From the NCBI RefSeq assembly GCF_000300195.1, contig NZ_AMQH01000005.1, positions 1 to 64,000 of the forward strand: 64,000 nt of DNA. Direction: 5' to 3'. Below are positions 17,549 to 26,953 of the stretch, piece after piece. The first letter of the stretch is position 1; the number at the start of each line of letters is the position of its first letter. The notes beneath the pieces were generated by a model that had not been told where the DNA came from, made no database searches, and saw nothing but the letters and a program-made list of their open reading frames with translations. Source of the DNA: Clostridium tunisiense TJ. GTDB lineage: Bacteria; Bacillota; Clostridia; Clostridiales; Clostridiaceae. Made by a program: the position numbers and the translations under genes.

Positions 17549-19078
17549 TTAACTACGTATTAAGTAATCAAAAGCTCCTAAGGCTGCAGTTGCACCTGAG
17601 CCCATAGAAATAATTATTTGTTTGTAAGCACTGTCAGTACAGTCACCAGCAGCAAATACTCCAGGTACACTTGTAGCACCATACTTATCTACAATTATTT
17701 CTCCAAATCTACTACGCTTGACTTCTTCTCCTAACCAATCTGTGTTTGGCACAAGGCCAATTTGAACAAATACTCCTTGAAGTTCAATATGATGAATTTC
17801 GCCATTATCACGGTCGATATAAGAAATACCATTAACTTTATCAGTACCAGTGATTTCTTTTGTTTGAGCATTTTTTATAACAGTTACATTAGGTAAGCTG
17901 TAAAGACGTTTTTGAAGTACAGCATCAGCCTTTAATTCGGGCATGAATTCTAGTACTGTTACATGTCTTACAATACCAGCAAGGTCAATGGCAGCTTCTA
18001 TACCAGAATTACCACCACCAATAACCGCTACATCTTTTCCAGCAAATAATGGACCATCACAGTGAGGACAGTAGGCTACACCTTTAGTCTTAAACTCCTC
18101 TTCACCAGGTACACCTACCTTACGCCAACGAGCACCAGTTGAAATTATCACAGTTTTTCCTTTTAGGATAGCACCGCTTTCTAGTTCAACTTCAATATAA
18201 TCCTTCTTTGTAAGGCGCTTTGCACGTTGTAATTTCATTACATCCACGTTGTATTGGTTAACGTGTTCTTCAAGGCTTGCTACAAGCTTTGGACCTTCTG
18301 TATATTTCATACTAATAAAGTTTTCTATTCCTAAAGTATCCATAACCTGACCACCAAAGCGTTCAGCAACTAAACCTGTACGAATACCCTTACGAGCTGA
18401 GTAGATAGCAGCACTTGCACCAGCAGGACCACCACCAACAATTAATACATCATAAGGCTCTTTATTAGATAGTTCTGATACATCTTCACCACTGCCTAGT
18501 TTTTCTAGAATTTCTTCAATAGTCATACGTCCACTGCTGAAGAATTCTCCGTTTAAGTATACTGATGGCACTGCCAAGATATTTTTGCTTTCAACCTCAT
18601 TTTTGAAAGTAGCTCCATCAATCATGGTATGAGTAATGTTTGAATTAAGGATACCCATTAAGTTTAGACTTTGCACCACTTCAGGGCAATTGTGACAGCT
18701 AAGACTAATGTAAGTTTCAAAGTTATATTTGCCCTTAAGGTTTTTAACTTGATTAATTACTTTATCATCAACCTTTGGAGGTCTTCCACTGGCTTGTAGT
18801 AAGGCCAATACTAGGGAGGTGAATTCATGGCCTAAAGGAATACCAGCGAAGGTTATTCCAGTGTCCTCATTAGGATGGTTTATGCTAAAGCTTGGAGTTC
18901 TTTCAAGCACTGCTTTTTCTACTGCGATTTTAGCTGACATACTAGCTAGCTCATTAACTAGGGACAACATATCTTTAGATATATCGTCAGAACCTGGGTT
19001 TATTTTAATCAGCACATTGTTTTCCATTAATTCAAGGTATTGTGATAATTGAGCTTTTATCTCTGCATCAAGTATCAT
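17549..19078 (-). CDS. ahpF: Alkyl hydroperoxide reductase subunit F
   Basis: NAD(P)H-dependent flavoprotein that reduces the peroxiredoxin AhpC. The N-terminal thioredoxin-like tandem carries CHNC (Cys128, Cys131). The FAD-binding GGGPAG is at 215-220, the catalytic CPHC at 337-340 and the NAD-binding GGGNSG at 354-359, with the final [13 protein letters not shown] motif. At 509 aa it is full length for the family. It lies 12 bases after ahpC, in one operon, with an AAGGAG ribosome-binding site. Confidence 0.97.
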   Translation of the reverse strand: MILDAEIKAQLSQYLELMENNVLIKINPGSDDISKDMLSLVNELASMSAKIAVEKAVLERTPSFSINHPNEDTGITFAGIPLGHEFTSLVLALLQASGRPPKVDDKVINQVKNLKGKYNFETYISLSCHNCPEVVQSLNLMGILNSNITHTMIDGATFKNEVESKNILAVPSVYLNGEFFSSGRMTIEEILEKLGSGEDVSELSNKEPYDVLIVGGGPAGASAAIYSARKGIRTGLVAERFGGQVMDTLGIENFISMKYTEGPKLVASLEEHVNQYNVDVMKLQRAKRLTKKDYIEVELESGAILKGKTVIISTGARWRKVGVPGEEEFKTKGVAYCPHCDGPLFAGKDVAVIGGGNSGIEAAIDLAGIVRHVTVLEFMPELKADAVLQKRLYSLPNVTVIKNAQTKEITGTDKVNGISYIDRDNGEIHHIELQGVFVQIGLVPNTDWLGEEVKRSRFGEIIVDKYGATSVPGVFAAGDCTDSAYKQIIISMGSGATAALGAFDYLIRS

Positions 19079-19090
19079 AGTATTAACTCC

Positions 19091-19654
19091 TTAAATTTTT
19101 CCTACAAGATCTAAATGTGGTTTAAGAGTTGCAGCTCCTTCTTTCCACTTAGCTGGGCAAACTTCACCTGGATTATTTCTAACATATTGTGCTGCTTTAA
19201 TTTTATTAACTAAAGTACTTGCATCACGGCCAATACCACCTGCGTTAATTTCTACTGCTTGAATAACTCCGTCTGGGTCAATGATAAATGTTCCACGATC
19301 AGCAAGACCTGCTTCTTCAATTAGAACATCAAAGTTACGAGATAAAATATGTGATGGGTCTCCAATCATAATATATTGGATTTTCTTTATAGTTTCTGAG
19401 CTATCATGCCATGCTTTATGTGTAAAGTGAGTATCAGTTGACACAGAATAAACTTCTACTCCAAGGCTTTTAAAGGTTTCGTAATTATCTTGTAAATCCT
19501 CTAATTCTGTTGGGCAAACAAAGGTAAAATCTGCTGGATAAAAGCAAACTACACTCCAGTGTCCTTTAAAATTTTCTTCAGTAACATCTAAAAAGTTACC
19601 ATTTTGAAAGGCTGATGCTTTAAATTCTTTTACTTGAGTTCCGATTAATGACAT
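19091..19654 (-). CDS. ahpC: Alkyl hydroperoxide reductase subunit C (2-Cys peroxiredoxin)
   Basis: Typical 2-Cys peroxiredoxin that reduces H2O2 and organic peroxides and is recycled by AhpF. The peroxidatic Cys47 is in DFTFVCPTE and the resolving Cys166 in GEVCPAKW. At 187 aa it is the standard length. It has a TAGGAGGA ribosome-binding site. The leader is about 220 bases long and contains two hairpins, with a PerR-type box at the promoter. Confidence 0.97.
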   Translation of the reverse strand: MSLIGTQVKEFKASAFQNGNFLDVTEENFKGHWSVVCFYPADFTFVCPTELEDLQDNYETFKSLGVEVYSVSTDTHFTHKAWHDSSETIKKIQYIMIGDPSHILSRNFDVLIEEAGLADRGTFIIDPDGVIQAVEINAGGIGRDASTLVNKIKAAQYVRNNPGEVCPAKWKEGAATLKPHLDLVGKI

Positions 19655-19879
19655 AATTAATTCCTCCTAAATTTTAATTTATAGAGAATCAAAATTAAAG
19701 CTAACTAATACATGAAAGCTACCTTGATTCCCTTATGGCTTATGAAGATGAATAAAACAAATTTTCATCCTGGAAGCCTACATGAATTGAAATAGTAATT
19801 TGTAATGAAAAAAATTGTTTATTTTCCCAGATTATTATGTGTTACTTACTATTCATCAATTCATATAACGATTACTAAT

Positions 19880-19916
19880 TAATAATAATTATTACATGAT
19901 AAAGATTATATGTCAA
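19880..19916 (-). promoter_or_regulatory. ahpC promoter with PerR-type box
   Basis: On the minus strand a perfect -35 TTGACA (19911-19916) stands 17 bases before a -10 AATAAT (19888-19893). TAATAATAATTATTA at 19880-19894 is a perfect 15-bp palindrome that matches 13 of 15 positions of the PerR consensus TTATAATNATTATAA and overlaps the -10. This fits peroxide derepression of ahpCF. Confidence 0.7.
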
Positions 19917-20107
19917 TAGTGGTTTGGAAAGTTTTATAGAAAGAAGTAATGAAGAGTAGAGAGTTAGTTTGTATACTTATTTAGCTATAGGGAAGATTTA
20001 ATTAATGTTTTCGAAGGGACGTCACGATAAATAATATATCATTAGATAAATTAGTTAGACTATTAGGTAATTTTGTTGAAAAACTTTAATATTTTTACAA
20101 ATTATGC

Positions 20108-20113
20108 TATAAT
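20108..20113 (+). promoter_or_regulatory. -10 element of the riboswitch transcript
   Basis: Perfect TATAAT about 30 bases before the aptamer. The -35 region 17 bases upstream (TTTAAT) is weak. Confidence 0.5.
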
Positions 20114-20136
20114 ATGGTGTATCATAAAATTAAATG

Positions 20137-20303
20137 TCGAAATGGCAAACTCGTTGAAAGGCGGGGACGCAAAGCCGTGGGTCTAAGGGATAAATAATCC
20201 TATGATTGCCAGGTTGCCGAAGTATTTACTTAATTAAAGTACTTACATAATACCAAGGGAGACGTATAGTTATTTTTATAGGAGTCTTCTTCGGTATTTT
20301 TTT
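20137..20303 (+). ncRNA. c-di-GMP-I (GEMM-I) riboswitch with terminator
   Basis: The aptamer runs to about 20222 and shows the GEMM-I landmarks in order: ATGGCAAAC, GTTGAAAGGC, GGGACGCAAAGCC, GGGTCTAAGG, TATGATTGCC, AGGTTGCCGA. A terminator (arms around ATACCAAGGGAGAC and GTCTTCTTCGGTAT, then TTTTTTT) follows at 20249-20303. The 3' aptamer end GCCGAAG can alternatively pair with CTTCGGT of the terminator, so ligand binding should favour termination (an OFF switch). The direction is inference. It precedes the KASIII-like and chemoreceptor genes. Confidence 0.93.
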
Positions 20304-20460
20304 GAGCGCTTATTTATAGTCGCCACAAAAATACTATCGGAAATTTTAACGCAAATGGGGTGAAGCGTATTTGGATTGGTATAAAAATTGTATTCTTTAA
20401 GGCTTATTAAAAGTTGAACTATTTAGTAAAAGTAAAGAGTAAAATTTGGAGGCGATTTAT

Positions 20461-21465
20461 ATGTTTAAAAATGTATACATACAAGGGGTGGGAAGTTACC
20501 ATCCTAAGAAAATAGTAGATAATCAGTATTATGTGAAACACTTTGAAAAATACAATCTAGAAGAACATGCTATTGGATTAATGGAGAAGGTTGGTAGAGA
20601 AAAGAGAACTTTAGCAGAGAAAAATGAGACAAGCATAACAATGGCTGTTGAAGCTTGCAAGACTGCACTTGTTAACGGAAATTTAAACCCAGAAGATATA
20701 GATGCAATTATATCAGTGTCAGATACTCCAGAGTATTTAACTCCCTGCTGTGCTTTAATATTAAAGAATAAGTTACAAGCTATAAATGTTACAAATGTAT
20801 TTGATATTAACAATGATTGCATAGGAATGATTACAGGTATAGATATTGCATCAAGATATTTAAAGACTGATAAGAAGTATAAAAGAATTTTAGTAGTTGG
20901 AGCTATGAATATAAGTCCATTTGCAAAAGAAAATGACTTGGTTGTATATGGATGTATTTCAGATGGGGCAGCTGCAGTAATTTTAGAGGTAAGGGAAGAA
21001 GCTGAGGAAAGAGGAGTTTTAGGGTCTAGAATGTATACAGATGATACCTACAATGAAACTATTAGATTCCCTGCCTGTGGATTATCAAATATAACAGATA
21101 TAAACATAAATCCAGATCATAAAAAAATGCAGTGGAATCCCTTTGATTTTGGCTTTTTATCCGAAAAGTGGACAGAGTTAATAACGGGATTGTTAAAGGA
21201 AAATGGATATTCCTCAAAGGATGTTGCTCATTATTTTATGTCTCAATTTTCTAAAGCTGATTTAGAATTAACTATTGATATGCTAGGATCGACTCCTGAG
21301 CAAGCTACATTTGTTGGAAACAAATATGGCTATACTGGATGTACAAGTCCGATTATGGCTCTGGACGATAAATTGAAAGAGGAGAAATTTAGTAAAGATG
21401 ATATTACTATTTTTTGCTCAGTAGCTGGTGGGTATACTATGGCTGCTTTATTATACAAATGGTAG
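20461..21465 (+). CDS. KASIII-like (FabH-fold) enzyme under c-di-GMP control
   Basis: Thiolase-fold protein similar to 3-oxoacyl-ACP synthase III, 334 residues. The nucleophile Cys120 is present (INNDCIGM). Aligned to FabH, the catalytic His position (VPHQAN) reads FMSQFS and the Asn position (GNTS) reads GYTG, so the canonical Cys-His-Asn triad is incomplete. It is therefore unlikely to be the housekeeping FabH; an acyltransferase or specialised condensing role is possible. Start ATG 20461 follows TTGGAGG at 8 bases. It lies directly behind the riboswitch, and the chemoreceptor gene follows 70 bases later. Confidence 0.8.
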   Translation: MFKNVYIQGVGSYHPKKIVDNQYYVKHFEKYNLEEHAIGLMEKVGREKRTLAEKNETSITMAVEACKTALVNGNLNPEDIDAIISVSDTPEYLTPCCALILKNKLQAINVTNVFDINNDCIGMITGIDIASRYLKTDKKYKRILVVGAMNISPFAKENDLVVYGCISDGAAAVILEVREEAEERGVLGSRMYTDDTYNETIRFPACGLSNITDININPDHKKMQWNPFDFGFLSEKWTELITGLLKENGYSSKDVAHYFMSQFSKADLELTIDMLGSTPEQATFVGNKYGYTGCTSPIMALDDKLKEEKFSKDDITIFCSVAGGYTMAALLYKW

Positions 21466-21535
21466 TAAGGAATGGATAAGAGGATTTTAGAGGGGTTAAG
21501 ATTTCTAACATAATAATTTAATAAGGAGTGTAATT

Positions 21536-23068
21536 ATGGAGAATCCCGGAAGTATTATTGTAAATTATCAAAAAAGAACGCTAAAATTTGTATTAATTAT
21601 ATACTCAATAAGTGCTTTATTAGCAGGAGGCTTATTTTCAGTGATGAAGTATTTTGGCTTATATAGCGAAATGAAATGGAGCCATCTTGGTGCACTTATT
21701 AGTTTAATTATAATTGAATTAGTAATTTTTAAAACTATGTATAAAAAAACCACAAAAGATGAGGCGCATTGGGAAAAGAATTTAAGTATACTTAAAAAAG
21801 TTATATTAGTAATCTCCTATGTCAATTATTTATATATTGCGCTATTAGTTCCTTCAAAGGAGCTATGGATAAGTGTTTTTTATTTCATAATTCTTGGGGC
21901 TATATTTTTAGATGTTAAGATGAATATAATGTCTATAATCACAAGCATATTATGTCAGGTAGCAGTATTTTTCTTTAATCCTTTTGTGCTTCCAGATAAA
22001 CAAGTATTTCTGAGGGAGTTAATTATTAGAATTGTAGATATCAGCCTTGTTTCTTTTGGGATTTTTATTTTCACCTTATTTGCTGCTAGATTACTCAAGG
22101 AAGTTGAGGAAAATGAAAAGAGCCTTAATGAAAAAAATAATAGTATATCCATATTATTTGGAAAAATATCAGAATTTGCAGATGTGATGCGTAATTCCAG
22201 TGAAACTTTGTCAACTATTATTGAGGAAGAAAATAGTTCTATGCAGGAAATTGCTAGTACAAGCCAATCGATTAGTGCGGATGCTAACGAAATGCTAAAT
22301 AAGTCCTATAAAAGTAAAGAAATATTAGAAACTTTACTTGACATAAATAAGACCATATCTTCAAAGATAAAAGATACTGAAACTGTATCTGAAGAGTTAA
22401 TGGAGGTTTCTAATTATAATGAGAAATCTTTAAACGATGTTTTAGGAATTATGGACGGAGCAATGAGAAGTATAAAAACAACTTCTGAAGCAACTAAGAT
22501 TCTGAAGGAAAAATCAAGGCAGATGGATGAAATTTTAAGTATGATAAGTAGTATTTCTGATCAAACAAACCTTTTAGCGTTAAATGCTAGCATTGAAGCG
22601 GCAAGAGCAGGAGAGGCAGGAAGAGGTTTTTCAGTAGTAGCAGAAGAAGTTAGAAAACTTGCTGAGAATAGCAAGAAGTCTTTAAATGATGTAGACATTA
22701 TTGTTAAGGAATTTAAAGAGAAAACTCTACAGGTGGAAACACTGATGGAAGATAATAATGAAAAAATAGAATTTGGAAATAAGATATTAAGTGAAACTGT
22801 ATCCAATGTAATAAATATGATAAATAAGCAAAAGTTATCAGGTGAAAATATCAGAGAAGTTAATGAGTTAATGAATAACTTACTAGAGGAAACAGGAAGC
22901 GTTGTTGTGTTTAATTCTAATATAGTTGAAACTACAGAAAATACACTAAGTGGATTTGAAGTTGTAGCAGACTCAGTTAGTAAGAGTGCTGAGGCAAGTG
23001 AAGAAATTGCTAGCAGTGCTGAAAAATTAAAGCTTACTGCCATTGAAATGAATGAATTGGTAAGGTAA
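21536..23068 (+). CDS. Methyl-accepting chemotaxis protein with 6-TM sensor region
   Basis: Chemoreceptor of 510 residues. The N-terminal 190 residues form about six TM helices with no sizeable extracellular domain. A coiled-coil signalling domain follows, with the conserved hairpin tip [20 protein letters not shown] and [16 protein letters not shown]. No HAMP domain was recognised. Such a receptor would sense a membrane-embedded or internal cue. It has an AAGGAG ribosome-binding site and is probably co-transcribed with the KASIII-like gene, hence also under c-di-GMP control. Confidence 0.9.
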   Translation: MENPGSIIVNYQKRTLKFVLIIYSISALLAGGLFSVMKYFGLYSEMKWSHLGALISLIIIELVIFKTMYKKTTKDEAHWEKNLSILKKVILVISYVNYLYIALLVPSKELWISVFYFIILGAIFLDVKMNIMSIITSILCQVAVFFFNPFVLPDKQVFLRELIIRIVDISLVSFGIFIFTLFAARLLKEVEENEKSLNEKNNSISILFGKISEFADVMRNSSETLSTIIEEENSSMQEIASTSQSISADANEMLNKSYKSKEILETLLDINKTISSKIKDTETVSEELMEVSNYNEKSLNDVLGIMDGAMRSIKTTSEATKILKEKSRQMDEILSMISSISDQTNLLALNASIEAARAGEAGRGFSVVAEEVRKLAENSKKSLNDVDIIVKEFKEKTLQVETLMEDNNEKIEFGNKILSETVSNVINMINKQKLSGENIREVNELMNNLLEETGSVVVFNSNIVETTENTLSGFEVVADSVSKSAEASEEIASSAEKLKLTAIEMNELVR

Positions 23069-23512
23069 ACAATAACACAAGTTTTATAAAAAGCTTATGT
23101 GAAAAAACATATTAAATAATGAGCTAGCTCATTTTGTTTAAAAACTTTGGAAGCAGATTTTGATTACCACCAAAGCAATTTCCTTAGTCTGAGCAACTGC
23201 AAGGTTGATTTACAGCCACTTATAGAAGATGGCAGACTTGAAACTTACAAAATGTTGTTAAAGATGTATTAGGAATTGTTTTATATAAGTTTTAACATGG
23301 CTAAAGCCCTTCTTGGCATAGATTAGAATGCCTAAGAAGGGCTTTAAGATTTTAATAAATATATGGTTTATTTTAGGAAGCAATGATTGTTAAACTGGTT
23401 ACTTATTTAGTATTTTAACAAGTTTGTAATCCAATATTAATTAGCTTATCAATCGGTTTTATTTATTAAAGTATTAATTGTTAATGATGTTAGTTCTTAT
23501 AAAACTACTTCA
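23069..23512. other. Spacer between convergent genes with an unidentified fragment
   Basis: A plus-strand frame at about 23124-23264 encodes a peptide that ends CKVDLQPLIEDGRLETYKML and lacks a start codon and ribosome-binding site. It looks like the C-terminal tail of a lost gene. I could not identify the family. A strong terminator follows at 23302-23346. Confidence 0.35.
23302..23346. terminator. Bidirectional terminator between MCP and sstT
   Basis: TAAAGCCCTTCTTGGCAT pairs almost perfectly with ATGCCTAAGAAGGGCTTTA. It is the strongest hairpin in this spacer and serves two convergent units. Confidence 0.75.
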
Positions 23513-24751
23513 TTAAGCAGCTTTCTTAATTTTAATTTCTTTTCCTTCTTTTTTCCATTTTGAAAATTCAGCTGCTGCTGTAAAGAGTGCATCAGTAGAT
23601 GAATTTAATGCAGTTTCAGCAGAGTCTTGGATAACACCTACTATAAAGCCTACACCAACTACTTGCATTGCTACATCTCCAGGGATTCCGAATAAGCTAC
23701 ATGCTAGAGGAATAAGTAGTAGTGAGCCTCCAGCAACTCCAGATGCACCACATGCACTTACAGCAGATAGTACACTAAGAATTATAGCTGTTCCAAGGTC
23801 TACTTGAATACCAAGAGTATGAACTGCTGCAAGGGTTAATATAGAAATTGTAATAGCTGCACCAGCCATATTAATAGTAGCTCCTAGTGGAATTGATACT
23901 GAGTAAGTATCTTTATCTAAACCTAAATCTTCACATAAGCCCATGTTTACAGGAATGTTTGCAGCTGAGCTACGTGTAAAGAAAGCTGTAATACCACTTT
24001 CTCTTAAGCATTTAAACACAAGCGGATATGGATTTTGACGAATGCATACATACACCATGATAGGATTTACCACAAGAGCTACAAATACCATAGATCCAAG
24101 TAGAAGTATAAGTAACTTTCCATAGCTAAGTAGGGATGCAATTCCGCTTGTAACAATAGTATCAATTACAAGTCCCATGATTCCAAGTGGTGCAAAGTTT
24201 ATAACCCATATAACAATTTGAGATAAGGCATCTGAAATATTATTAACCAATGTTTTTGTTGAATCGGCAGCATTCTTTAAAGCAAATCCTAAAAGTACAG
24301 CCCATGAAAGTATACCAATATAGTTAGCATTAAATAGCGCTTTTATTGGATTATCAACTAGATTTAAAAGTAAGGCTTTAAGAACATCTACTACACCGCC
24401 AGGAGGAGTAACGTTTTCAACTCCAGCAGCAAGAGTTAAACTTACTGGGAACATAAAGCTTGCTACAACTGCTGTTGCTCCAGCTAAAAAAGTTCCTAAA
24501 AGATAAAGTACAATAACGGTTTTCATATTTGTTTGGTGACCAGACTTATGTTGTGAGATAGCACCAGTTACTATGAATAATACTAGAGCAGGGGCAACGG
24601 CTTTTAAAGCACCAACAAATAAAGAACCAAAAATAGTAATAGGTTTCGCTACACTTGGAGCAGTTACAGCTAAGATAATACCAATAACCAAACCTACAAT
24701 AATTCTTTTTACTAGACTCAGTCGATTCCATGCGTTCATTAAGTTTTTCAT
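23513..24751 (-). CDS. sstT: Serine/threonine:sodium symporter SstT
   Basis: DAACS-family (dicarboxylate/amino acid:cation symporter) membrane protein, 412 residues, similar in order and length to SstT. It starts [19 protein letters not shown]. The re-entrant and substrate-binding region has [33 protein letters not shown], and [18 protein letters not shown]. It imports serine and threonine with Na+. Monocistronic, with a GGAGGA ribosome-binding site. Confidence 0.92.
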   Translation of the reverse strand: MKNLMNAWNRLSLVKRIIVGLVIGIILAVTAPSVAKPITIFGSLFVGALKAVAPALVLFIVTGAISQHKSGHQTNMKTVIVLYLLGTFLAGATAVVASFMFPVSLTLAAGVENVTPPGGVVDVLKALLLNLVDNPIKALFNANYIGILSWAVLLGFALKNAADSTKTLVNNISDALSQIVIWVINFAPLGIMGLVIDTIVTSGIASLLSYGKLLILLLGSMVFVALVVNPIMVYVCIRQNPYPLVFKCLRESGITAFFTRSSAANIPVNMGLCEDLGLDKDTYSVSIPLGATINMAGAAITISILTLAAVHTLGIQVDLGTAIILSVLSAVSACGASGVAGGSLLLIPLACSLFGIPGDVAMQVVGVGFIVGVIQDSAETALNSSTDALFTAAAEFSKWKKEGKEIKIKKAA

Positions 24752-25268
24752 AAAGTTCCTCCTAATTATTATAATTTTGAAATAATTGCACTTTTACACA
24801 TATTATGAAACATTAATTACAATTGGGGAGTTTGTCCCAAATAGAGAATATAAATGCATTTATGAAGTATTTGTGAACTTATTCTATCATGAATTTAATA
24901 AAAAGTGAAGTAAAATTTAAAATTATCTGAAAGTAATTTATGGTAAATATGAAAAGGATATCATATTCATTAATAAAAAGGCGAAATATGACGATTTATC
25001 TCGCGGAAGTCTTTTTTTAAATTAGTGATAAAAATATAACCAAATAAAATATTATTTTGAAACTAAAATGTTAAATTATATTGAACATTTATTAGTGGCT
25101 TTAAAAACAAGTGTGGTGGTTTCAAAATAAAACTTTAAAAGTTATGAAATTCATTTTGAGTTTTTGTATATGAACACCTTTCGCTAATTATTTTAGGCTT
25201 ACAAACTAAATTTTATGCACTAAAAAAAGTATGCCAGTGCATACTTTTTTAGTGCATAATCTTTTATT
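24752..25268. other. Spacer upstream of sstT
   Basis: AT-rich leader and promoter region of sstT on the minus strand. No T-box or known riboswitch motif was recognised. A strong palindrome at the right end (25214-25258) belongs to the next minus-strand gene. Confidence 0.5.
25214..25258. terminator. Long palindromic bidirectional terminator
   Basis: TGCACTAAAAAAAGTATGC and TGCATACTTTTTTAGTGCA form a 19-bp stem with one bulged base. It lies just beyond the stop of the following minus-strand gene. Confidence 0.75.
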
Positions 25269-25691
25269 TTAAGTTTTAAATTTAAATTCCTTTAAACAGG
25301 TTTTACAGGTAACAGTAATTTTCCCTTTGCCTCTTGGCAATCTCAGCTTTTGTTTACAATAAGGGCATTTAGTTATTTTAAATTCACGTCTTTGATTTAT
25401 TTTATATCTAAGATTACTAATAAGGGGAGTAACTGCACTAAAATTTAATGGAGCTATATAATAAGGGATTTTTATACCTATTTTATTGAAAATTTTATTA
25501 GCATAAGTATAAAATGTATCATATTCCTTCTGTCGCTTATAAGTATTCTTGGAGAATACTCTATATGCTGAGTATATGAAAAGGAATAAACCTAAAGGGG
25601 TAGTTCTCTGCCAAAGACTAAAAAGAAAGCTTAAAAGAAATAAAAATATAGAAAGAAAATCAAAACCATAATATTTTCGATTATAATTCAT
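25269..25691 (-). CDS. Membrane-anchored zinc-ribbon protein
   Basis: A 140-residue protein of unknown function. Two hydrophobic segments near the N-terminus (about 10-45) are followed by a basic linker and a C-terminal zinc ribbon, CPYC near 111-114 and CKTC near 129-132. It has an AGGAGTG ribosome-binding site. It resembles clostridial proteins annotated as zinc-ribbon domain membrane proteins; neighbours give no hint of its role. Confidence 0.65.
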   Translation of the reverse strand: MNYNRKYYGFDFLSIFLFLLSFLFSLWQRTTPLGLFLFIYSAYRVFSKNTYKRQKEYDTFYTYANKIFNKIGIKIPYYIAPLNFSAVTPLISNLRYKINQRREFKITKCPYCKQKLRLPRGKGKITVTCKTCLKEFKFKT

Positions 25692-26142
25692 TTAATCACT
25701 CCTAATATTGAAGTTTAATTGAAACAATTATAGCTTAAAACTTTATTATATACAATGGACAGAGCTTGAGCAATAAGAATAACATTCAATACTAATTTAG
25801 TTGAAGTTCAAGGTCCAACCATAGAAAAATAAATTTATCATTGAAAAGAATATTTTATAAATAAATCATAAAACTTTAAGGCTTAATAAGTGACTAATGT
25901 GTTGAAATAATTAAAATTAGACATAAGGAAATAAAATCTTCATAACTAATGTATAAGTAAGATAAATTTTATAACTAAAGCATAAATATAATAATTAAGA
26001 TATAAATTTACCTATAATATAATAAAATTATTGACCACTAAATCAGGTAAGAGGTATCATAATAAGTAACAACATATATTAAAACTAAGTTGTAATTATG
26101 TAATGTTTTAAGGGGTAAGAGAGCTTGAATAGGGGGACTAAT
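25692..26142. other. AT-rich divergent spacer
   Basis: Very AT-rich with many TATAAT-like strings (for example ATAACTAAAGCATAAATATAAT and TATAATATAAT between 25965 and 26025). It must hold the promoters of the two divergent genes, but none can be singled out. No gene or hairpin of note. Confidence 0.45.
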
Positions 26143-26838
26143 ATGGAAGAAGCTATTTTAGAAGAAGGTAAGAAATTTCTTGTTTCTTACTTAAGAGGTA
26201 GAACAATAAACTATGAAACTATTCATCCCTGGCGTAATTCTTGGGAATTTGTTGTGTTACATTCACTAAGAGTGGAAGGGTATGTTAAAAAACTTTTAAA
26301 TATAGAAAGTCATCAATTATCTTATGAGGAAGTTTTACTTACAAGATTAGCTGCCATATTACATGATATAGGTAGAATACATATAAGAGAAAACCATGCT
26401 ACATTAGGAAGAAATATTGTTGAGCAATGGTTAGGAGAACATAAACACATAGCTAATGAGGTACAGAAGGTAGATAGATTACTATATTTAATTGAAAAAC
26501 ATTCTGATAAAGAAGCAGAAGATGATGATTATTGTTTAAAAATCTTACAAGATGCGGATATTTTAGATGAGATAGGGGCTATGTCTATATTCATGACTTC
26601 AAACTGGATTGATAAGAATAATCCCTATTTTTTCAGATTGCTTTCGAATAGAATTGAGGGCTTTGAAGTAAACTTTTGTAATGAAGGATTTAAATTGTTA
26701 AAAACAGAATCAGCTAAGAAAATTATGGATGAGAAGAAAAAATTCATAACTGATTTTAGTAACGGATTAAAAGAAGAATTATATGGTACAGAGATTTTCG
26801 GACAAGGTACTATAGAGGAATATTTTGGGCATCATTAG
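26143..26838 (+). CDS. HD-domain phosphohydrolase
   Basis: Metal-dependent phosphohydrolase of the HD superfamily, 231 residues. Metal ligands follow the family order: His40 (VVLHSLRVEGYV), His74-Asp75 (AAILHDIGRIH), a further His in EKHSDKE, and Asp in QDADILDEIG. Similar stand-alone HD proteins act on nucleotides. Start ATG 26143 follows AGGGGG at 7 bases; the TTG at 26125 is less suitable. It lies 115 bases before the RRNPP regulator gene and may or may not be co-transcribed. Confidence 0.8.
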   Translation: MEEAILEEGKKFLVSYLRGRTINYETIHPWRNSWEFVVLHSLRVEGYVKKLLNIESHQLSYEEVLLTRLAAILHDIGRIHIRENHATLGRNIVEQWLGEHKHIANEVQKVDRLLYLIEKHSDKEAEDDDYCLKILQDADILDEIGAMSIFMTSNWIDKNNPYFFRLLSNRIEGFEVNFCNEGFKLLKTESAKKIMDEKKKFITDFSNGLKEELYGTEIFGQGTIEEYFGHH

Positions 26839-26953
26839 AGTATTTTGTTTATAGATATGTTAATTTTGTGAATAATGAACTATAATGTAAATATAATGTA
26901 AAACAAATTAAGTCCTTTAAACAAATTAAATATACCATAGAGGGATGATGTGA

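Larger units (their letters stand above)
19655..20136. other. Divergent control region of ahpCF and the riboswitch operon
   Basis: Contains the ahpC leader with two imperfect hairpins (GAATCAA/TTGATTC arms at 19685-19728, and GGCTTATGAAGATGAA with its partner ending GGAAGCC at 19737-19780), the ahpC promoter and PerR-type box, and the promoter of the c-di-GMP riboswitch transcript. Palindromes of the GGCTT...GAAGCC kind also occur near 5849 and 31275. Confidence 0.5.

Noticed and set aside
20341..20461. Second regulatory RNA between riboswitch terminator and KASIII-like gene
   Set aside because: No stable hairpin or consensus; taken as ordinary leader.
22561..23043. 160-codon frame antisense to the chemoreceptor
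   Set aside because: Serine/leucine-rich shadow of the coiled-coil coding sequence; no ribosome-binding site.
24752..24900. T-box or riboswitch upstream of sstT
   Set aside because: No T-box AGGGTGGNACCGCG-like element and no known aptamer consensus.
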